A stretch of 64,000 nucleotides of DNA from Luscinia megarhynchos. Lineage: Eukaryota > Chordata > Aves > Passeriformes > Turdidae. Both the position numbers and the translations under genes were made by a program. Below are positions 35,474 through 47,438 of the stretch, one piece after another (position 1 is the first letter of the stretch; every line of letters starts with the position of its first letter). Where the stretch lies: assembly GCA_034336665.1 (NCBI GenBank), contig CM067569.1, positions 6,441,820 to 6,505,819 of the forward strand, written 5' to 3'. Under the pieces are notes generated by a model. It was given only the letters and a program-made list of their open reading frames with translations, did not search any database and had not been told where the DNA came from.

Positions 35474-35573
35474 CTTTTCTCTTTTCTTTTCTTTTCTTTT
35501 CTTTTCTTTTCTTTTCTTTTCTTTTCTTTTCTTTTCTTTTCTTTTCTTTTCTTTTTTTTCTTTTCTTTTCTTT
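35474..35573. repeat. (CTTTT)n pentanucleotide microsatellite
   Basis: A run of CTTTT units, fifteen of them perfect and contiguous at 35481-35555. One C-to-T change is followed by three more units, giving about 100 bases in total. It is a homopyrimidine tract on the plus strand (homopurine on the minus), so it could form triplex DNA. The long phenylalanine/leucine frame (35399-35722 plus) and the lysine/glutamate frame (35329-35658 minus) are products of this repeat, not genes. Confidence 0.97.
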
Positions 35574-36714
35574 GGTGGATTTGGATTATTTGGACTGAAA
35601 TTGCGTGTGCTATCTGCCTGCTTCTAGTTAATAACCTATTTATTTTAGTCATCACCATTCAGATCAGAGGCAGGGCAGGGATGTTCTCATACATTTTGGA
35701 GCACAGCATGAAATTTAGATAAAGTAAGGGGTAGGAAGATCAGCATTTTTTATTGTCCTTGAGAGAAGACCAGAGCACAGAGCTCATGTGAATGCTGCAC
35801 TACTGGGTGCTTGGCCCTGGCACACTGAAACTTGAGATGCAATATTCAGAGCCACAAAGAAAAGGAGAAAGAGGTGCAAGGTGCAAACTCAAGGACAGAG
35901 ATTTTGGAAAAGCTGTTTGAGGATGAAAGCACAGCCATTAAAACAAAGGTGACTGAGAGACACATGGACCCAAATATGAGATCCAGCCCAGCCTTCAAAA
36001 CTGCAAAGTACATTTAACTTAGAGCTGGAACAGAGGAGTTTCAGGTACCAAATATATTGTGAAATTCTGGTGGCTTCTGAAAATTCAGACCTTTTGGACT
36101 ATTAACTCAAAGAAATTGACTTTGACAATTAGTTCATATTTCCTGTCACATTGCACTCTAGAAACAATTTCATTAATGTTTTCTGGACAGAGCAAAGCAA
36201 ATATGAATGTCACAGGCTCACCTGCAAGGACATTCACCAGTTACTCCTCAGAGGATGATTTCAGTGGGTGCAGTATATTAGTATGGAACCCACGTTCAAC
36301 AAGCAAAATGCAGTACTAAATTGGTGTCCTGAATATGCCCAGAGGCTGATGAAAAACATATTGTGTGACTATGTAATTGCAGGCTGTGCCAGCATGGGGA
36401 TGCACGAGGGACTGAGCACACTCTGAGCACTTGACCACAATCCTACTCTCACTCTTTCACCTGTGAGAGTTGGTGTGTAATCTCAGAAGAGAGATATGAT
36501 GATCCATGCCCTTCCTGCTTGGTAGAGTTTGAAGGGTTGGGCCAAAGCACTGTGATGTTGTGGTTCAGGTTTTCTGCTGCTGTTGTCTCCCTGTGTGGCA
36601 TCAATGCCACAGAGCTTCACCTGGGTAAGCAACGTTAGCAGCTTTTATCACCCTCTTCTTGGAAAGGAAAGGACAAACTGGTCTAAAAAAAACACATTTT
36701 CTAAGGGCTTAACT
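35574..36714. other. Non-coding stretch, no recognised feature
   Basis: Unique sequence without transposon remnants. Short frames at 35832-36017 and 36059-36319 (plus) lack recognisable features. Confidence 0.55.
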
Positions 36715-36920
36715 AGGTTATATTAATCACAGTTCGTATGAAGTTGTGGCTGACCTTATTAAAGCATAAAGTGTGATGAAACTGCATTAAACCTTTGCCC
36801 TCTGCCTGGCCAGACAGTACAGAACATGAATGATCTCACAATAGCTCTACATATATACAGTTGATTACAGAAGTTTAATCTGTAATAAAAGTAATAGCAA
36901 GAATAAAGAGGAAGACTGCA
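36715..36920. promoter_or_regulatory. Candidate conserved non-coding element
   Basis: Unique block containing TATATTAATCACAGTTCGTATGAAG, CCTTATTAAAGCATAAAGTGTGATG, CATTAAACCTTTGCCC and AGTTTAATCTGTAATAAAAG. Several bicoid/PITX-type TAATC words (TTAATCAC, TTAATCTG) and an HNF4/COUP-like CTTTGCCC are seen. The function is inferred from texture. Confidence 0.25.
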
Positions 36921-39070
36921 GTCTAAAAAAAATGACGTTTTAACTGTCTTATTTTATTAAAACAAATTAGCCAGCTAGATAGGGCTTGCTTTTCAGTATC
37001 ATGTAAGCTTTTCTTGAAGCCCAGTCGAGACAAATACAAGAGGCTTGGAACTTAAATTATAGGGAAACAGAAGTTCTGAATGGAAAATAATCAATCTTCT
37101 CAGTGTTAGCACCTCCTTTCAAGGCTCACTGGCTTTCCCTCTGAGCTGTGTGGTGCATCTGTTTGCACAAGGGAAGGTGTGGCTGTAGCTAGGTGTTGTG
37201 CCTGGAGCTACAGAAACACTTGTGAGCTCTCCCAAAAATGGACTGTGAGGGGCCTGGTGGCTCCACTGCTCCTTGCCTGGACTCTGGTTGTGGGGAGTCT
37301 CTTCCAAAGAGCTGTCTGACACTTCTTGTGGCTCTTGGCAGATCCCTCAGGTCTGTCCATGCCTCCATCACTGCCTGTGATGTAGGAATATTGATGGGGC
37401 CAATGCTGCACAGATGTGTTCATGCATGTCTGAAATGGACTCAGTCATTCTGGCTTTGAAAAAAGACATGAAGCAGGCATTTCCCTGGCAGGTATTCCTG
37501 TCTTAACTGACACCTGCAGTGGAATTGATATGATTGTCATTTTGTGAGTACGAGCAAGAAAAATCACCTTTCCATGTTTCAGCATGGCTGTTTCACTCCA
37601 GAGGGAGCTCTTTGGTTGCTGCCACCTCAGGGTCCTTGGTAGGACACCTTGGAGTGCACCAGCTGACCATGAAGGGAGCTGCTGGCCAGGGCTCCTGGGA
37701 TTGCAGCCTGTGGAGCTCGTTGTCCTGGTGGCATCCTCTGAGCAGCACCAGGGGTCTCTCCTCAGGTCCAACAGAGCTCTGAAAACACAGCACAATTACT
37801 GCTGGTCTGAGCCTAAACACAAAAAATCTGACCTTGCAAGTCAGAGGCCAGGGAAATTTAAGTAAGATATACCACAAGGAATTACTGCAAAGGTACCAAA
37901 GTTCATTGTGGGTAAATATTCAGCAAATAGATTCAGTCAAATGAGGAAAAAGTCTGGAAATGTCCCAATAATTGCCTTAGCCTTCACAATTGTCTATGCT
38001 GTTACATTTTCATATTTTGTTTTAGGTGTCCACGGGCTGAGGTCTAGGAAGAGAAGAGGGAAAGAGAATCCTCTGTTCTATGGGGCTGAGGGAAGAAAGT
38101 TTATCAGCAATGGGGATGGTTATGTGCAGTACATGCACACTTGGAATCCTTGCAAAGATCTCATTTCCTAATCACTGGTCACATATCAGAGCACAATGGG
38201 CACCATTGTAAGGAAAAGCTTCCAAGCCCTTCTTCAATAATTAGTTGTTTTTGCATTCACAGAAATGGATTGTCAATAAGGTCCCAGGAAATGCAGTTTT
38301 AGTTTAGAAGCTACTGCCTATATCAGGTGAAGGAAATTAATAAATTTGGTGATCACATCTGACAGAGGGATAAAAGTCACTTAATACCTTTGCAGTTTAT
38401 TATCCTTTTGATATCATATCTCATTTCCAGCATGGCTGGAAAACTCGATTCAAAGACAACTGTGATTTAATTTACAGCAGAGGAAGCTCAGGTCACTAGA
38501 TATCAACATTTTCAGCAATCATTGGAATTGCATAGTTGATGGTTGCCTTTCTAGACCCAGCATGTAAGCAACACAGAATGTGCAGATCTTTGACTGCTTA
38601 GCCATTAATTTCTTTCTAAACCATTTGCTTGGCTGCCTGTACAGAGAGTGACAGTGTTTGGGTGGAACAGGAGATAAAACTTTATATTTATGCATCCATC
38701 TACATACATCCACCCACACCTCAGTAGAAGTAATATGGAGCTGAACCCTGTGGACTGAAAAAGTAATGTTATACATTTTTGGTAAGATGTTCCATATCAG
38801 TACTGTACCCTGTTCCCCTATAAACAGCCAGCTGTTGCTTTTCAGCATGTAGTACCCAATTTATTAGCAACTTAGGGATACCTGTGGGCCCTCAGATCTA
38901 TTTCAGAAAGCTCATGACCATTATGGTTTTTATTTAAATATCCAGAACCAGTGGAATGACAACTACCAGGCAAGTCAAGCTCCCACACTCCAAATAAGAT
39001 CTGGACATACAGAGTAAACCCTAAAAGTAATTGTGACAAACCTTCTCCTGGGTGAATCAGAGATCTCTTT
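36921..39070. other. Non-coding stretch, no recognised gene
   Basis: Unique sequence, somewhat GC-richer at 37110-37770, where frames of 60-120 codons lie open on both strands at once. An 87-codon plus frame at 37908-38171 has a hydrophobic stretch and then a basic RSRKRRGK run. It lacks a recognisable family and its start context is arbitrary, so it is not called. Confidence 0.45.
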
Positions 39071-39100
39071 GTTCAAGGCCTGGATGGATGGGGCTTTGAG
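39071..39100 (+). mobile_element. Possible tiny CR1 remnant
   Basis: Thirty bases, 'gttcaaggcctggatgga' then 'tggggctttgag', match the CR1 3' region word order 'gttcaaggccaggttggatggggctttgag' closely. Nothing recognisable flanks it, so chance resemblance cannot be excluded. Confidence 0.45.
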
Positions 39101-40914
39101 AAAACATCTTTGAAAACCAAGAGATAGAAATTCTACAAATAGCCAGATATCTCAAGAAGATAATCTTAAAATTTAAGCTATATCTCCCAATAGCTGATTC
39201 TGTAGTGTAAGTGTCAGAATTCATTTACAGAGTTATGTTTCTTATAACATTATTTACATGAACGTGGGCAAGGTTTTGCAGAGGGCTAAAGATAAAATCT
39301 TTGGGAGGAGGTGGTTTAAATACAATCAATATAAATTCAACCTTTCTATAGCTAAAGACAGTTTTTAAATTCATACCTCATTTGCAAAAAGGATGACAGT
39401 GAACCACTCCAGCTATTGAATTTTGTTGATAGCATTCTCCTTGGCTGATAAACATACATCTCACACTGGAGGATGTGTACTTGCATTAAAATGTCTGCAG
39501 TATTCTGGCTTACCCAGCTCTGACACAGCATTCAACTCGCTGGGAATGTTATGCTTTGCATGAGAAAGGCACATCTTTTGTGGGGCTACAGATATTGCCT
39601 TGTTTTAACAACATCTGCAGAAACAAATCATGATAACGATCACGCCTTATTGTGCATGAATAACTGCACTTTTCACGCTTTCATGGGAGTCTGGGAAAAG
39701 GATGAGCATCAGCTGAGTGAGAGACATCCACCCATGTGTTCTGCAGGAGTTATGAGTATCAGTTGTGTTTTATGTATCCACACAGGAGTCAGGTACAACA
39801 GGGACAGCTAAGATCAAAATTGTGATTAAAAATATGACTTTACAGCACCTTCCTAATCTTGGTAGTGCCTGGAAGTAGCTGAACTCAGCCCTCACACATG
39901 CTCTGTGTAGCTCTGTGCACCCCAGAACAGTCCTGCTGGGGCCTATGCTGAACTGCAAAAAAGCTTTGCTGTCACTGATATTTACAGTGGTTGTGTCTGC
40001 TGCCTCCTCACATCAGATTTTGGTACAATAGCCTGGTGGTCAGGGAGGGAAGAGAGGCACTGACTCCTAGGTCCTGCTCCCAGAACCTTGTATAGATCAT
40101 ACTTAGTAAGACCTTGCTATAAACCATGGGAGCTGAGGGCAGTACCAAGGTGGCAACTCCTCCTGAGAGATGTGCTATCAGCACTGGTCCAGCCAACCAT
40201 CCTCTCTGTGCCTCATCCTGACGTACAGAAATGTGCAAAAATATGTGGAAAAATCACTCCAGCACATCTTTCTGCCTGGTTCTGCTCTGGCAGCACTTTT
40301 GGGTATGGGTGGATGTCAGTTCCCACACCTGAGGAGACCTTATTGAACTGCACCTAGCATTGCCTAACCTCTGGCTGCACTGCTTCAAAAGAATAAAGCT
40401 CCTTCCACTTCTGGTAAAGTCTGCTTGAGAAGTGAGACCACTCAGGCTGTGTTAATATAGCTGATGTTGTGCCTCAAGGTATGAAGGAGGAGAAGATTTC
40501 CAAGGGCATTGAAATTTTCATAGAACTTCCAACATGCCTTGGAATGGCATCCTCTTTGGTATTGTTTGACTCCTACCCCTTTTGGGAAGAAGGAAAACAA
40601 TTCTGATCATTTAGAAAAACATAATTCTAGTTGGATTTTGAGGTTTTGCTAAGCACCAAACTTTACAGAGAAATCATATTACTTTACAGTATTTCTTGGG
40701 ACTGTATCAATTCCAGACTCAGACACTGTATGGTACAGTGAGTGGTAAACACTCACAAATGTTAAAATAATCTGACAGGAGTGAAATAGGGATGGAAAAG
40801 AGCAGTGTTGGTCTATGGGGAGGGGGTGTGCCACAGCTCCCATCTCCTGCTTGCTGTCATATGTGACTCACAATCACTATTTGGCTGAGTGTTTTGTTAG
40901 ATTTTCCAGCACAG
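39101..40914. other. Non-coding stretch, no recognised feature
   Basis: Unique sequence. Opposed short frames at 39551-39958 and 40008-40357 carry no recognisable domains. No repeats of note. Confidence 0.55.
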
Positions 40915-41110
40915 TGGTAGAGAGAGCATTAATTGGGCTAATTATTGTGAGCTATAATTTAACTCAGTAATCAAACTCATAAACCAGACATTATCAAATT
41001 TATAAACTCAGCATGCTCAAGTGCACTTAGCGATAATGAACTTGCTGAGTCAGATTATTCCCTTCCCACAGCTGATAATGTCAGAAACAGATTTGGACTG
41101 TCTTGAATTT
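40915..41110. promoter_or_regulatory. Candidate conserved non-coding element
   Basis: Very motif-dense block: AGCATTAATTGGGCTAATTATTG, CAGTAATCAAACTC, AGTGCACTTAGCGATAATG, TGCTGAGTCAGATTATTCCC (a Maf/NRL-like TGCTGAGTCA word) and CAGCTGATAATG. No repeats and no open frame. Homeodomain plus Maf-like sites suggest an enhancer. This is inference from motifs alone. Confidence 0.35.
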
Positions 41111-41649
41111 AGTATTTTCCACTGCTCTATTACATGGAGAAGAAAAACTGGCAATACTTGAGAACAGAACACTCAATATGGTTATTTTTTTAACCTAAAG
41201 CAGAAACTTCATTTTTTGCCTGCATGTTCTAACTCTGCAAGACAGGGCTGCTTTAATTTTCACTCTAATGCAAGTGAAATCTTTCATTACTTTGTGTACC
41301 TCAGTCCTTTTTTCATTATCATCTTTAGGTAAGACAAACAAGATTCTGGTATCTACAAAACTTCATTTCTACAGATTCAGAAAATTTTGGCTTCTTTACA
41401 TAGGTCAAATGTTGTGCCAACAGAAGCAGGACTGACTTCCTAACATTGTTGTATTAACATACCTCAATTTTAGCCTGGGGGAGAGGGAAATGATGTTGTT
41501 TGGAATGAGATGGTAATTTACTTTCCATGCTTTCTCAGTCCTAAGGCATCTTTTCAGGATGAGACAGCCAGCTGTGTAAATTGAAATTGGTGAACAATTG
41601 TCCACTGGAGGCTCTAACATCTGAAAAGCAGAGTTATACGCTCTTCTCT
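41111..41649. other. Non-coding stretch, no recognised feature
   Basis: Unique AT-rich sequence. A 71-codon minus frame (41405-41620) is not recognisable. Confidence 0.55.
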
Positions 41650-42200
41650 GTCCATGTAGAATATGGTGTTTTCATTTTACAGGGATAAGGGATTTACTGC
41701 TAAATTAATGGACATTTCAAACTGCAGTGGCAACACATGTTGCTGCCTGCATTACTGGGAAATAAGTTGCATCTGTTCAAGTTATCACTTGGAAAGAAAA
41801 GCTTCCGGTTTCTGTGTGATGGCATGAGAAAATAACACTTTCTCCCCGTGTGCCAGGGGAAATGAGGTCACAGGCTCTTGCCACATGCCTTGCAAGTGGA
41901 TATCTCATGTACAAGTTCGGACAGGCATTAAATTGGTTATGCTTCAACTTCTGATTTTTGTTTTCATTAACATCTGCACTCTGGCGTGGCCTGGAGCGCT
42001 TTGTCCTTTTTATAGCCTTCCTTGGTAAAGCTGTGGAAAGCTGTTCTCAAATTCACATTAATGGCCTTGGATTTTCAGGTCATTCCTTACAGCAAAGACT
42101 CCATTCTGCTGCTTTTCTCATGGTGTGACACCTCTACCCCCGTGGATATTCTCGCCTTCACAGCCTATCTTCACATCAGTGTTTTTAATTCTCCTTGGCT
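41650..42200. promoter_or_regulatory. Candidate conserved non-coding element
   Basis: Unique block with retained CpGs (TTCCGGTTT, CCCCGTGTG, GTTCGGACAGG, TGGCGTGGCC, GAGCGC, CCCCGTGG, CTCGCC) and the words GCTAAATTAATGGAC, GGCATTAAATTGGTTATGC and CATTAATGGCC. A short frame (42022-42249) overlaps its 3' part but is not recognisable. CpG retention and motif density suggest constraint. Unproven. Confidence 0.27.
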
Positions 42201-42767
42201 GAGTCATGACATCAGTCTCCAGAGTAACTCAGACCTAAGTGCATCTTGACCAAAAGGATCAGAAAGCTACCACACTGCAAGCCACACAGCTCTAAGGATT
42301 AGTGGGAATTTGTCCTACACACCACAAAAACCTGAAGTCTACATGCACTCCTCAAGGTTTATGTGTGATCATACACTCTGATCCCTGAGCTTATTCCCCA
42401 TCTTCCTGAGATGAGAACAGGAAAAGTAATATGTCTAGATTTTTTTGCAGCAAGACAGTGCATTTTCCAGAAAGTAATTATAGTGGTTCTATATATACAG
42501 CTGAGATATAGATTAAAATAACATGAACCAACTTTGATTCAAATGTCTGTCTGCATGGCAAGACAATCTGGCAGAAATCACAGTGGTGCTAACACCAGTG
42601 CAGCTGTATAATTACAAGTTGTTGGTATGAGGACAGAAGGGTATTTCACGTAGGTGAAAAATTAGGGAAAATTCTTGTGAGGTCAAGTAACTCTGGCTGT
42701 TCAACCATTATTAGAAGTAGCACAGGTGTGATAATGAGTCAACTCCTCTTTTCCATCAGAGAAGTAG
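42201..42767. other. Non-coding stretch, no recognised feature
   Basis: Unique sequence up to the CR1 tail. No gene, repeat or clear motif cluster. Confidence 0.55.
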
Positions 42768-43105
42768 GATCACAGAACCATACAATTATTTAGGTTGGAA
42801 AAGATCTCCAAGATCATCAACTCCAACCATTAACTCAGCAGCTCCAAGCCCACCACTAAACCATGTCCACGAGTGACACATCTGCAACTCTCTTAAATCC
42901 CTCCAGGGATGGGGACTCCACCACTGAGCCAGGCAGCTGTTCTAATTCTAGACCACTCTTCTAGTGAAGAAGTCTTTCCAAATATCCAATATAAACCTTC
43001 TCTTCTGCAATTTGAGGCCAGTTCCTCTCCTCCACTCACATGTCATCTGGGAGCTTTACCTGGCTCCACCCTCCTATCAGGCAGTTGTAGAGAATGATTT
43101 CCTAT
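42768..43105 (-). mobile_element. CR1 LINE 3' end, about 340 bp
   Basis: Minus-strand CR1 with a short tail (GATCACAGAACCATACAATT) and then, in the expected order, 'taggttggaaaagatctccaagatcatcaactccaacc', 'ccaccactaaaccatgtcc', 'gtgacacatctgcaactctcttaaatccctccagggatgg', 'gactccaccactgagccaggcagc', 'agtgaagaagtctttccaaatatccaatataaacctt', 'tttgaggccagttcctct' and 'aggcagttgtagagaatga'. It is the longest 3'-end copy on this strand. It belongs to the 'ctccaagatcat' type, differing from the copies at 18.8 and 33.8 kb. It is 5'-truncated near 43105. Confidence 0.95.
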
Positions 43106-44194
43106 AAAAGGATTTCTTTTATAATACAATGATATTATTAAGCAGTTCAGAACTTCTGCTTCAGCTCAGGCTAAGCAAGCCCAGCTCTAGAAACATGTTT
43201 CAAACTCATTTTAACCTGGCAATAAATATATTTTTTTTCCCCCTCATTTTCCTTTTCTTGCCTTTCTGAGTTTAAGAAAAGTGGTAACACTGTGCATGTG
43301 GTAAAACTGCTACCTTGTCAATCAGGTGACAGGCTGTGTTTTCTATTTAGACATGATAGCTGGTCATTCTGAGGAATAAAAGATAGGTTCTGACCCTGAA
43401 ACCTGGCAAAGCACTGAAAAATAGTACCCATACAAAGGCAAGTTCTTCTAAGTATCACTAAAAATGATAAATCCTAATTTTCTCAGGCCTAATCCTGCAA
43501 TATATTTTGTACACACAACCTCCAAGGTCAGAGGAAGATAAAAGACCTGGAAAAATACCCTAAGTCCGTCACATACCTCATTGTTTATTACTTCTTCTAC
43601 CAAGGAGTTTCAAGAAGCAAAAATACATAATTAAGACTTAACTGATGCTCCTATAATAACTGCTTTTGATTTAGGAGATAAAATTAAATTAGCAGATAAG
43701 CTCTTTTATTCCTGCTCAGCCACTAGCATATTCAAATAGGGTGTAACTTGTCCCTTTAAAAGGCACAGTAACAAAAACAAACTGGAAGGCAGTCACTTAT
43801 TAATCTGTGTTTTTGTACTGCTATCTGGAAACTCTGCTTTGCTGTCGTTATTTAAAACTCACAAACAAGACACGCTGTCAGTGATTCTTGGGACTGGAAT
43901 TCATGGGAATTGTCTAAACAAAACACATTCACTCCTCTTATGTGTAACCGAATGCATAAATGTTGTTGTCTTTTTATTCTTTACAGATGGTTTGTATCTC
44001 CAGAGATTTATAGAAGAATTCATAAATTGGCATCACTGGTATGTCAGAAATGTGAAGCAGCCTCTGCTCCCATTGTTCCCTGACTGTGAACCTGCCGCTG
44101 GCTGAGTTTGCTTCAAATATCAGACTGGGAGCACAGCTCCAGAGTGATCACTGAGCTGACCCTCTGCTGCTTGGGGATCCCCAGGACTAAATAT
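43106..44194. other. Non-coding stretch with a weak exon-like segment
   Basis: Unique sequence. Its 43590-43800 part has some homeodomain words (CATAATTAAGAC, AAATTAAATTAGCAG). A good pyrimidine-rich splice-acceptor-like sequence ends at 43986, followed by a 39-codon open stretch to 44105 with a stop. No matching donor or partner exon is recognised, so it is discussed as a finding and not called as a gene. Confidence 0.4.
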
Positions 44195-44460
44195 ACAGCT
44201 GGATAATTAAGAATTGTCATCTCTTTTGGTCATCTATTCCTACATCCTTTCAGCCTGCTGGCCTGGCACGGCAGCCTGACAGGAGATACTGATTAAATAG
44301 CTCAAAGGGAGCGATTGTAGCCAAATGCTCTGATGAGTGAACCCTCCAAGAGCTGCACAGTCATAACTGAGCTGGTGCACTTGTCATCAAAAGCAGCTTA
44401 TTCATCCAACAATGACCTGTCAAATTGACTTGTTAGCATGGCTGATAATACTCCTGCCTT
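44195..44460. promoter_or_regulatory. Candidate conserved non-coding element
   Basis: Unique sequence with TATACAGCTGGATAATTAAG (E-box plus homeodomain), TTGGTCATCTATTCC, GAGCGATTGTAGCC, GACCTGTCAAATTGACTTG (MEIS/TGIF-type TGTCAA) and CATGGCTGATAATAC. No repeats and no coding potential. Enhancer-like by texture. Confidence 0.33.
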
Positions 44461-44485
44461 TTCCCTGCTAGAGAAAAGCAGGGAA
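44461..44485. other. Perfect 9-bp inverted repeat, 7-nt loop
   Basis: TTCCCTGCT (44461-44469) and AGCAGGGAA (44477-44485) are exact reverse complements separated by seven bases. A short hairpin with no demonstrated function. It abuts the 3' edge of the regulatory candidate. Confidence 0.7.
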
Positions 44486-46073
44486 CATCCCAGATGCTTT
44501 TGAATAACTTACGAAGAGCATCAGGGGAAAAAAAATAAAACTATTCTACTTTCACCAAAGATTTGTGGAAAGGCTGGGAATTGAATCCAGATTGCCTGAC
44601 TCCTTCTGCAGGGCCGTATGCACAAGGCCAGCCCCTCTTTTGAAGCTTGATGTTCTGTTCTTTCTCTATTTGACAGTCCTTTCCCTTGTTCTCATTTGTC
44701 TTTCAGATATGCTGAGTAACTCATGTGAAGATTGCTAAAATCACAGTGCACAGGATTTTATCAGATATGATTTTTTTAGAACCTGTGTTGCATATATGTC
44801 ATCTCACACAAGAAATGTGCAAATGGAGAAGGAGGAGATTTATATGAGAATGCCCATAGGAAACTCACCTGTAGAAGAAGAGCAGGTCTTTGAGAATTTA
44901 TCCAAGAAAAAGCAAAAGTCACTTCTGGAAAATTCCCAAGCTGTGTTTACCACTGTGGTATCATAACGCTTTCCCTGCAGAATTAATGATTGTATCTTTC
45001 ATAAATGTCTTTCTCCTTGAACAAATCCAGCAGCAATGGTGAGAAATGGATGTAAACACAGTAGGTTTTTTTAAAAATTTGAAGGAGATACAACACCTTG
45101 CCAATCATTTACAGTGACCATTGTATATGTGAAGGGGCATAGGGATCATAGCCTAGAGCAGGGTAAATACCCATTTCATGCACAGCCAAAGACCATAATC
45201 TGGACTGAATGCAAAAAATCCCTGGATTTCTGTGGCCAAGTAGATGGGGCATAATTTTCTAATACTCTAATGGTGAAACAGGGCTTGCCTTGGCAAGGGA
45301 AGACACGAGGCCATCCAAGTGGAAAGAGAAGTCAAGGTAGATCCAAAGACTTCACTCTATTGGACCTTGTACATGTCCAAGATAAGGCAGAAACAGCCCT
45401 TTGTCATTTTTTCCTCTTTGCTTGGAACTACTGGAGCACAAAGACTTTTTCTTTCAGTAATTCTTTTTAGACACTCTAATATTTTAGTGCAACAGGCAAG
45501 AATCCTCTGATTGAGCAACTCCAAGAACTAAGAGGAATATGAGCAGCTGCAGAGTCCACGGGACTAAAAAAGAGGCAAATCCCAGTTTCATCTGTGAGAT
45601 TCCAGGGAGCAAGGATGAAGCTTGGTTTAAGGGGAGGCACAAACTCTGCACAGGAGAATGCAGGAGGAAGAGCCTCAGGGGAACCTTTGATGAGGGAAAA
45701 CAATCTAGACATAAATAAAGACTTCAATGGATTTGTCCCTTCATTATTTTGGAGCCTGATCCAAAGCCCCATTAAGTCAATAGAAGGACTCCAGCTGGGG
45801 TTTAGGTGAAGAACTGAGGGTGCAATTTGCACACAACTGGTGTCACTTGGGAGTATTTGTGTTGCAGGGAAACGTGCTTGTTAAAGCATTGAGCAGATAG
45901 TGAGGAGCATTCAGCTACCACAGGATATATTTCATTGAGTTACTTGTTGCTGTCCAATAAAGTAAAATATAGGAAACCCTTTAGTGTTTCATCAAATTCT
46001 TCTCATTTCAAAGAGGAGCAATATTTCTGTGTCTGGCTCACATATTAAAAACTTTCCCTGCATATTAAGTTTC
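44486..46073. other. Non-coding stretch, no recognised feature
   Basis: Unique sequence. Overlapping frames on both strands at 45270-45832 (up to 118 codons, minus) are not recognisable. No transposon is identified. Confidence 0.5.
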
Positions 46074-46091
46074 TTTTTTTTTTTTTTTTTT
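46074..46091. repeat. Poly-T run of 18
   Basis: Eighteen uninterrupted T bases. No retrotransposon body is recognised next to it, so it is recorded only as a homopolymer. Confidence 0.9.
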
Positions 46092-47425
46092 GTCATAGGC
46101 TTGGCTTCAGATCTTTCTGTGACTTTTACTAGGGGCTATTTTTGAAGGATTCAAGTCTGTTTTGTCAGTATAACCTTCAATTTCTAATGAGTGTTATTTC
46201 AAAAGAGACTTTTCCACTGGTAGGTAACAGAAAATAAAGTTACCTTGAAATTTAATAAGCATAATTTATTCTGTATCTACTAATAAATCCCATCATACAT
46301 CCTGCTTTCTAAATGCTAGAGGTTATGATCTCTTCCTATTTGGCATACAGAAGTTAAAGAAACATTAAATTATTTCACTTGGGGGAATCAGACTTATCTT
46401 TTTTTACATTTTGATTTTTTTATTTGCAAGGGCAGGTAACATTGTTACTTCCACCAATTTCAAGAAAGTTTTTTTTAAAAGTACTGTATTTATTCTTCAT
46501 TTTCAGTCAAACATTCTCCTTCCAGTATTATGGTGGTAATATATATCCTATTTTCATCATAACATACAGATGCTTTATGGACTCTTCCCATTTCTTCAAG
46601 TCCCAGTGCAAATCTAATTACAATTTTTGCAAAAGCTCTTCTTGAACATTAATAGATTTTAGATCAGGGATAAAACATGCCATAAATTCACATACATAAG
46701 CATTTGTGTGTATGTGTGTCTATATAAATCACTTGCAAGCCATGTTAGATTTCTTGGTAATTTTTTTTTAACAATATATATATATGGGTTGCAATAGCCA
46801 AGAAGCTTTTTTAAATCAATAGTAGATATAAATCTGTATCTGTAGTTCCAGTGACCCAAATGCATTGCCATCATCCAAGTGGGGTTTTTTTTGGTTTTTT
46901 TGTTATAACACACCTCCTGCCTTGTATTTTTAACTTTCAAATATGTTGCATTAATTGCCCTGCAATATCTGGGTGACAATTGAAATGAAATGAGCACAAG
47001 AAGTTCTGTGGTATGAAATATTTCTACCCTTGATCTACAGGGATCCTTTTAGTGCTGCTTTACTGGTAAAAAATACGTAAGCAGCTTCATCAGTTTAAGG
47101 AATTTTATTTCATTTTTTAATCCTGCAAATTGAGTATCTTTGGAGAGTTTCTGAAATGTGTTTAAAGAAATAATTAACAGACTGTTATAAACTATATTAA
47201 CCAGTATTTCCCAAATTATTTTCTGGTTCTTAATGTAGCTTGAACAATTTTTATTTTCTAAAAAATAGAAAAAATCTGTTTCAGCCCAAGGATTTTTCCT
47301 CCCCCTTACATCACTAGTTAGATATTAAATATAATATGCACATTAAAATGTAAACATCACCACAGTGAACCTTTCTCTTTTGATCATTTTGAATTTGACT
47401 ATTAATACTTTAATTTTCTTTACTC
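46092..47425. other. Non-coding AT-rich stretch with minor simple repeats
   Basis: Unique AT-rich sequence containing a TG/TATG run near 46704-46722, a (TA)6 run near 46774-46785 and several T runs. The minus frame of 112 codons at 46659-46997 spans these repeats and is not a gene. Confidence 0.55.
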
Positions 47426-47438
47426 TGTGTGTGTGTGT
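47426..47438. repeat. Short (TG)6 microsatellite
   Basis: Thirteen bases of uninterrupted alternating T and G. Confidence 0.75.

Noticed and set aside
35329..35722. Long F/L-rich and K/E-rich frames on opposite strands
   Set aside because: They are translations of the (CTTTT)n microsatellite, not proteins.
37908..38171. 87-codon frame with a hydrophobic segment and a basic cluster
   Set aside because: No known family, arbitrary start and no matching exon structure. Chance is likelier.
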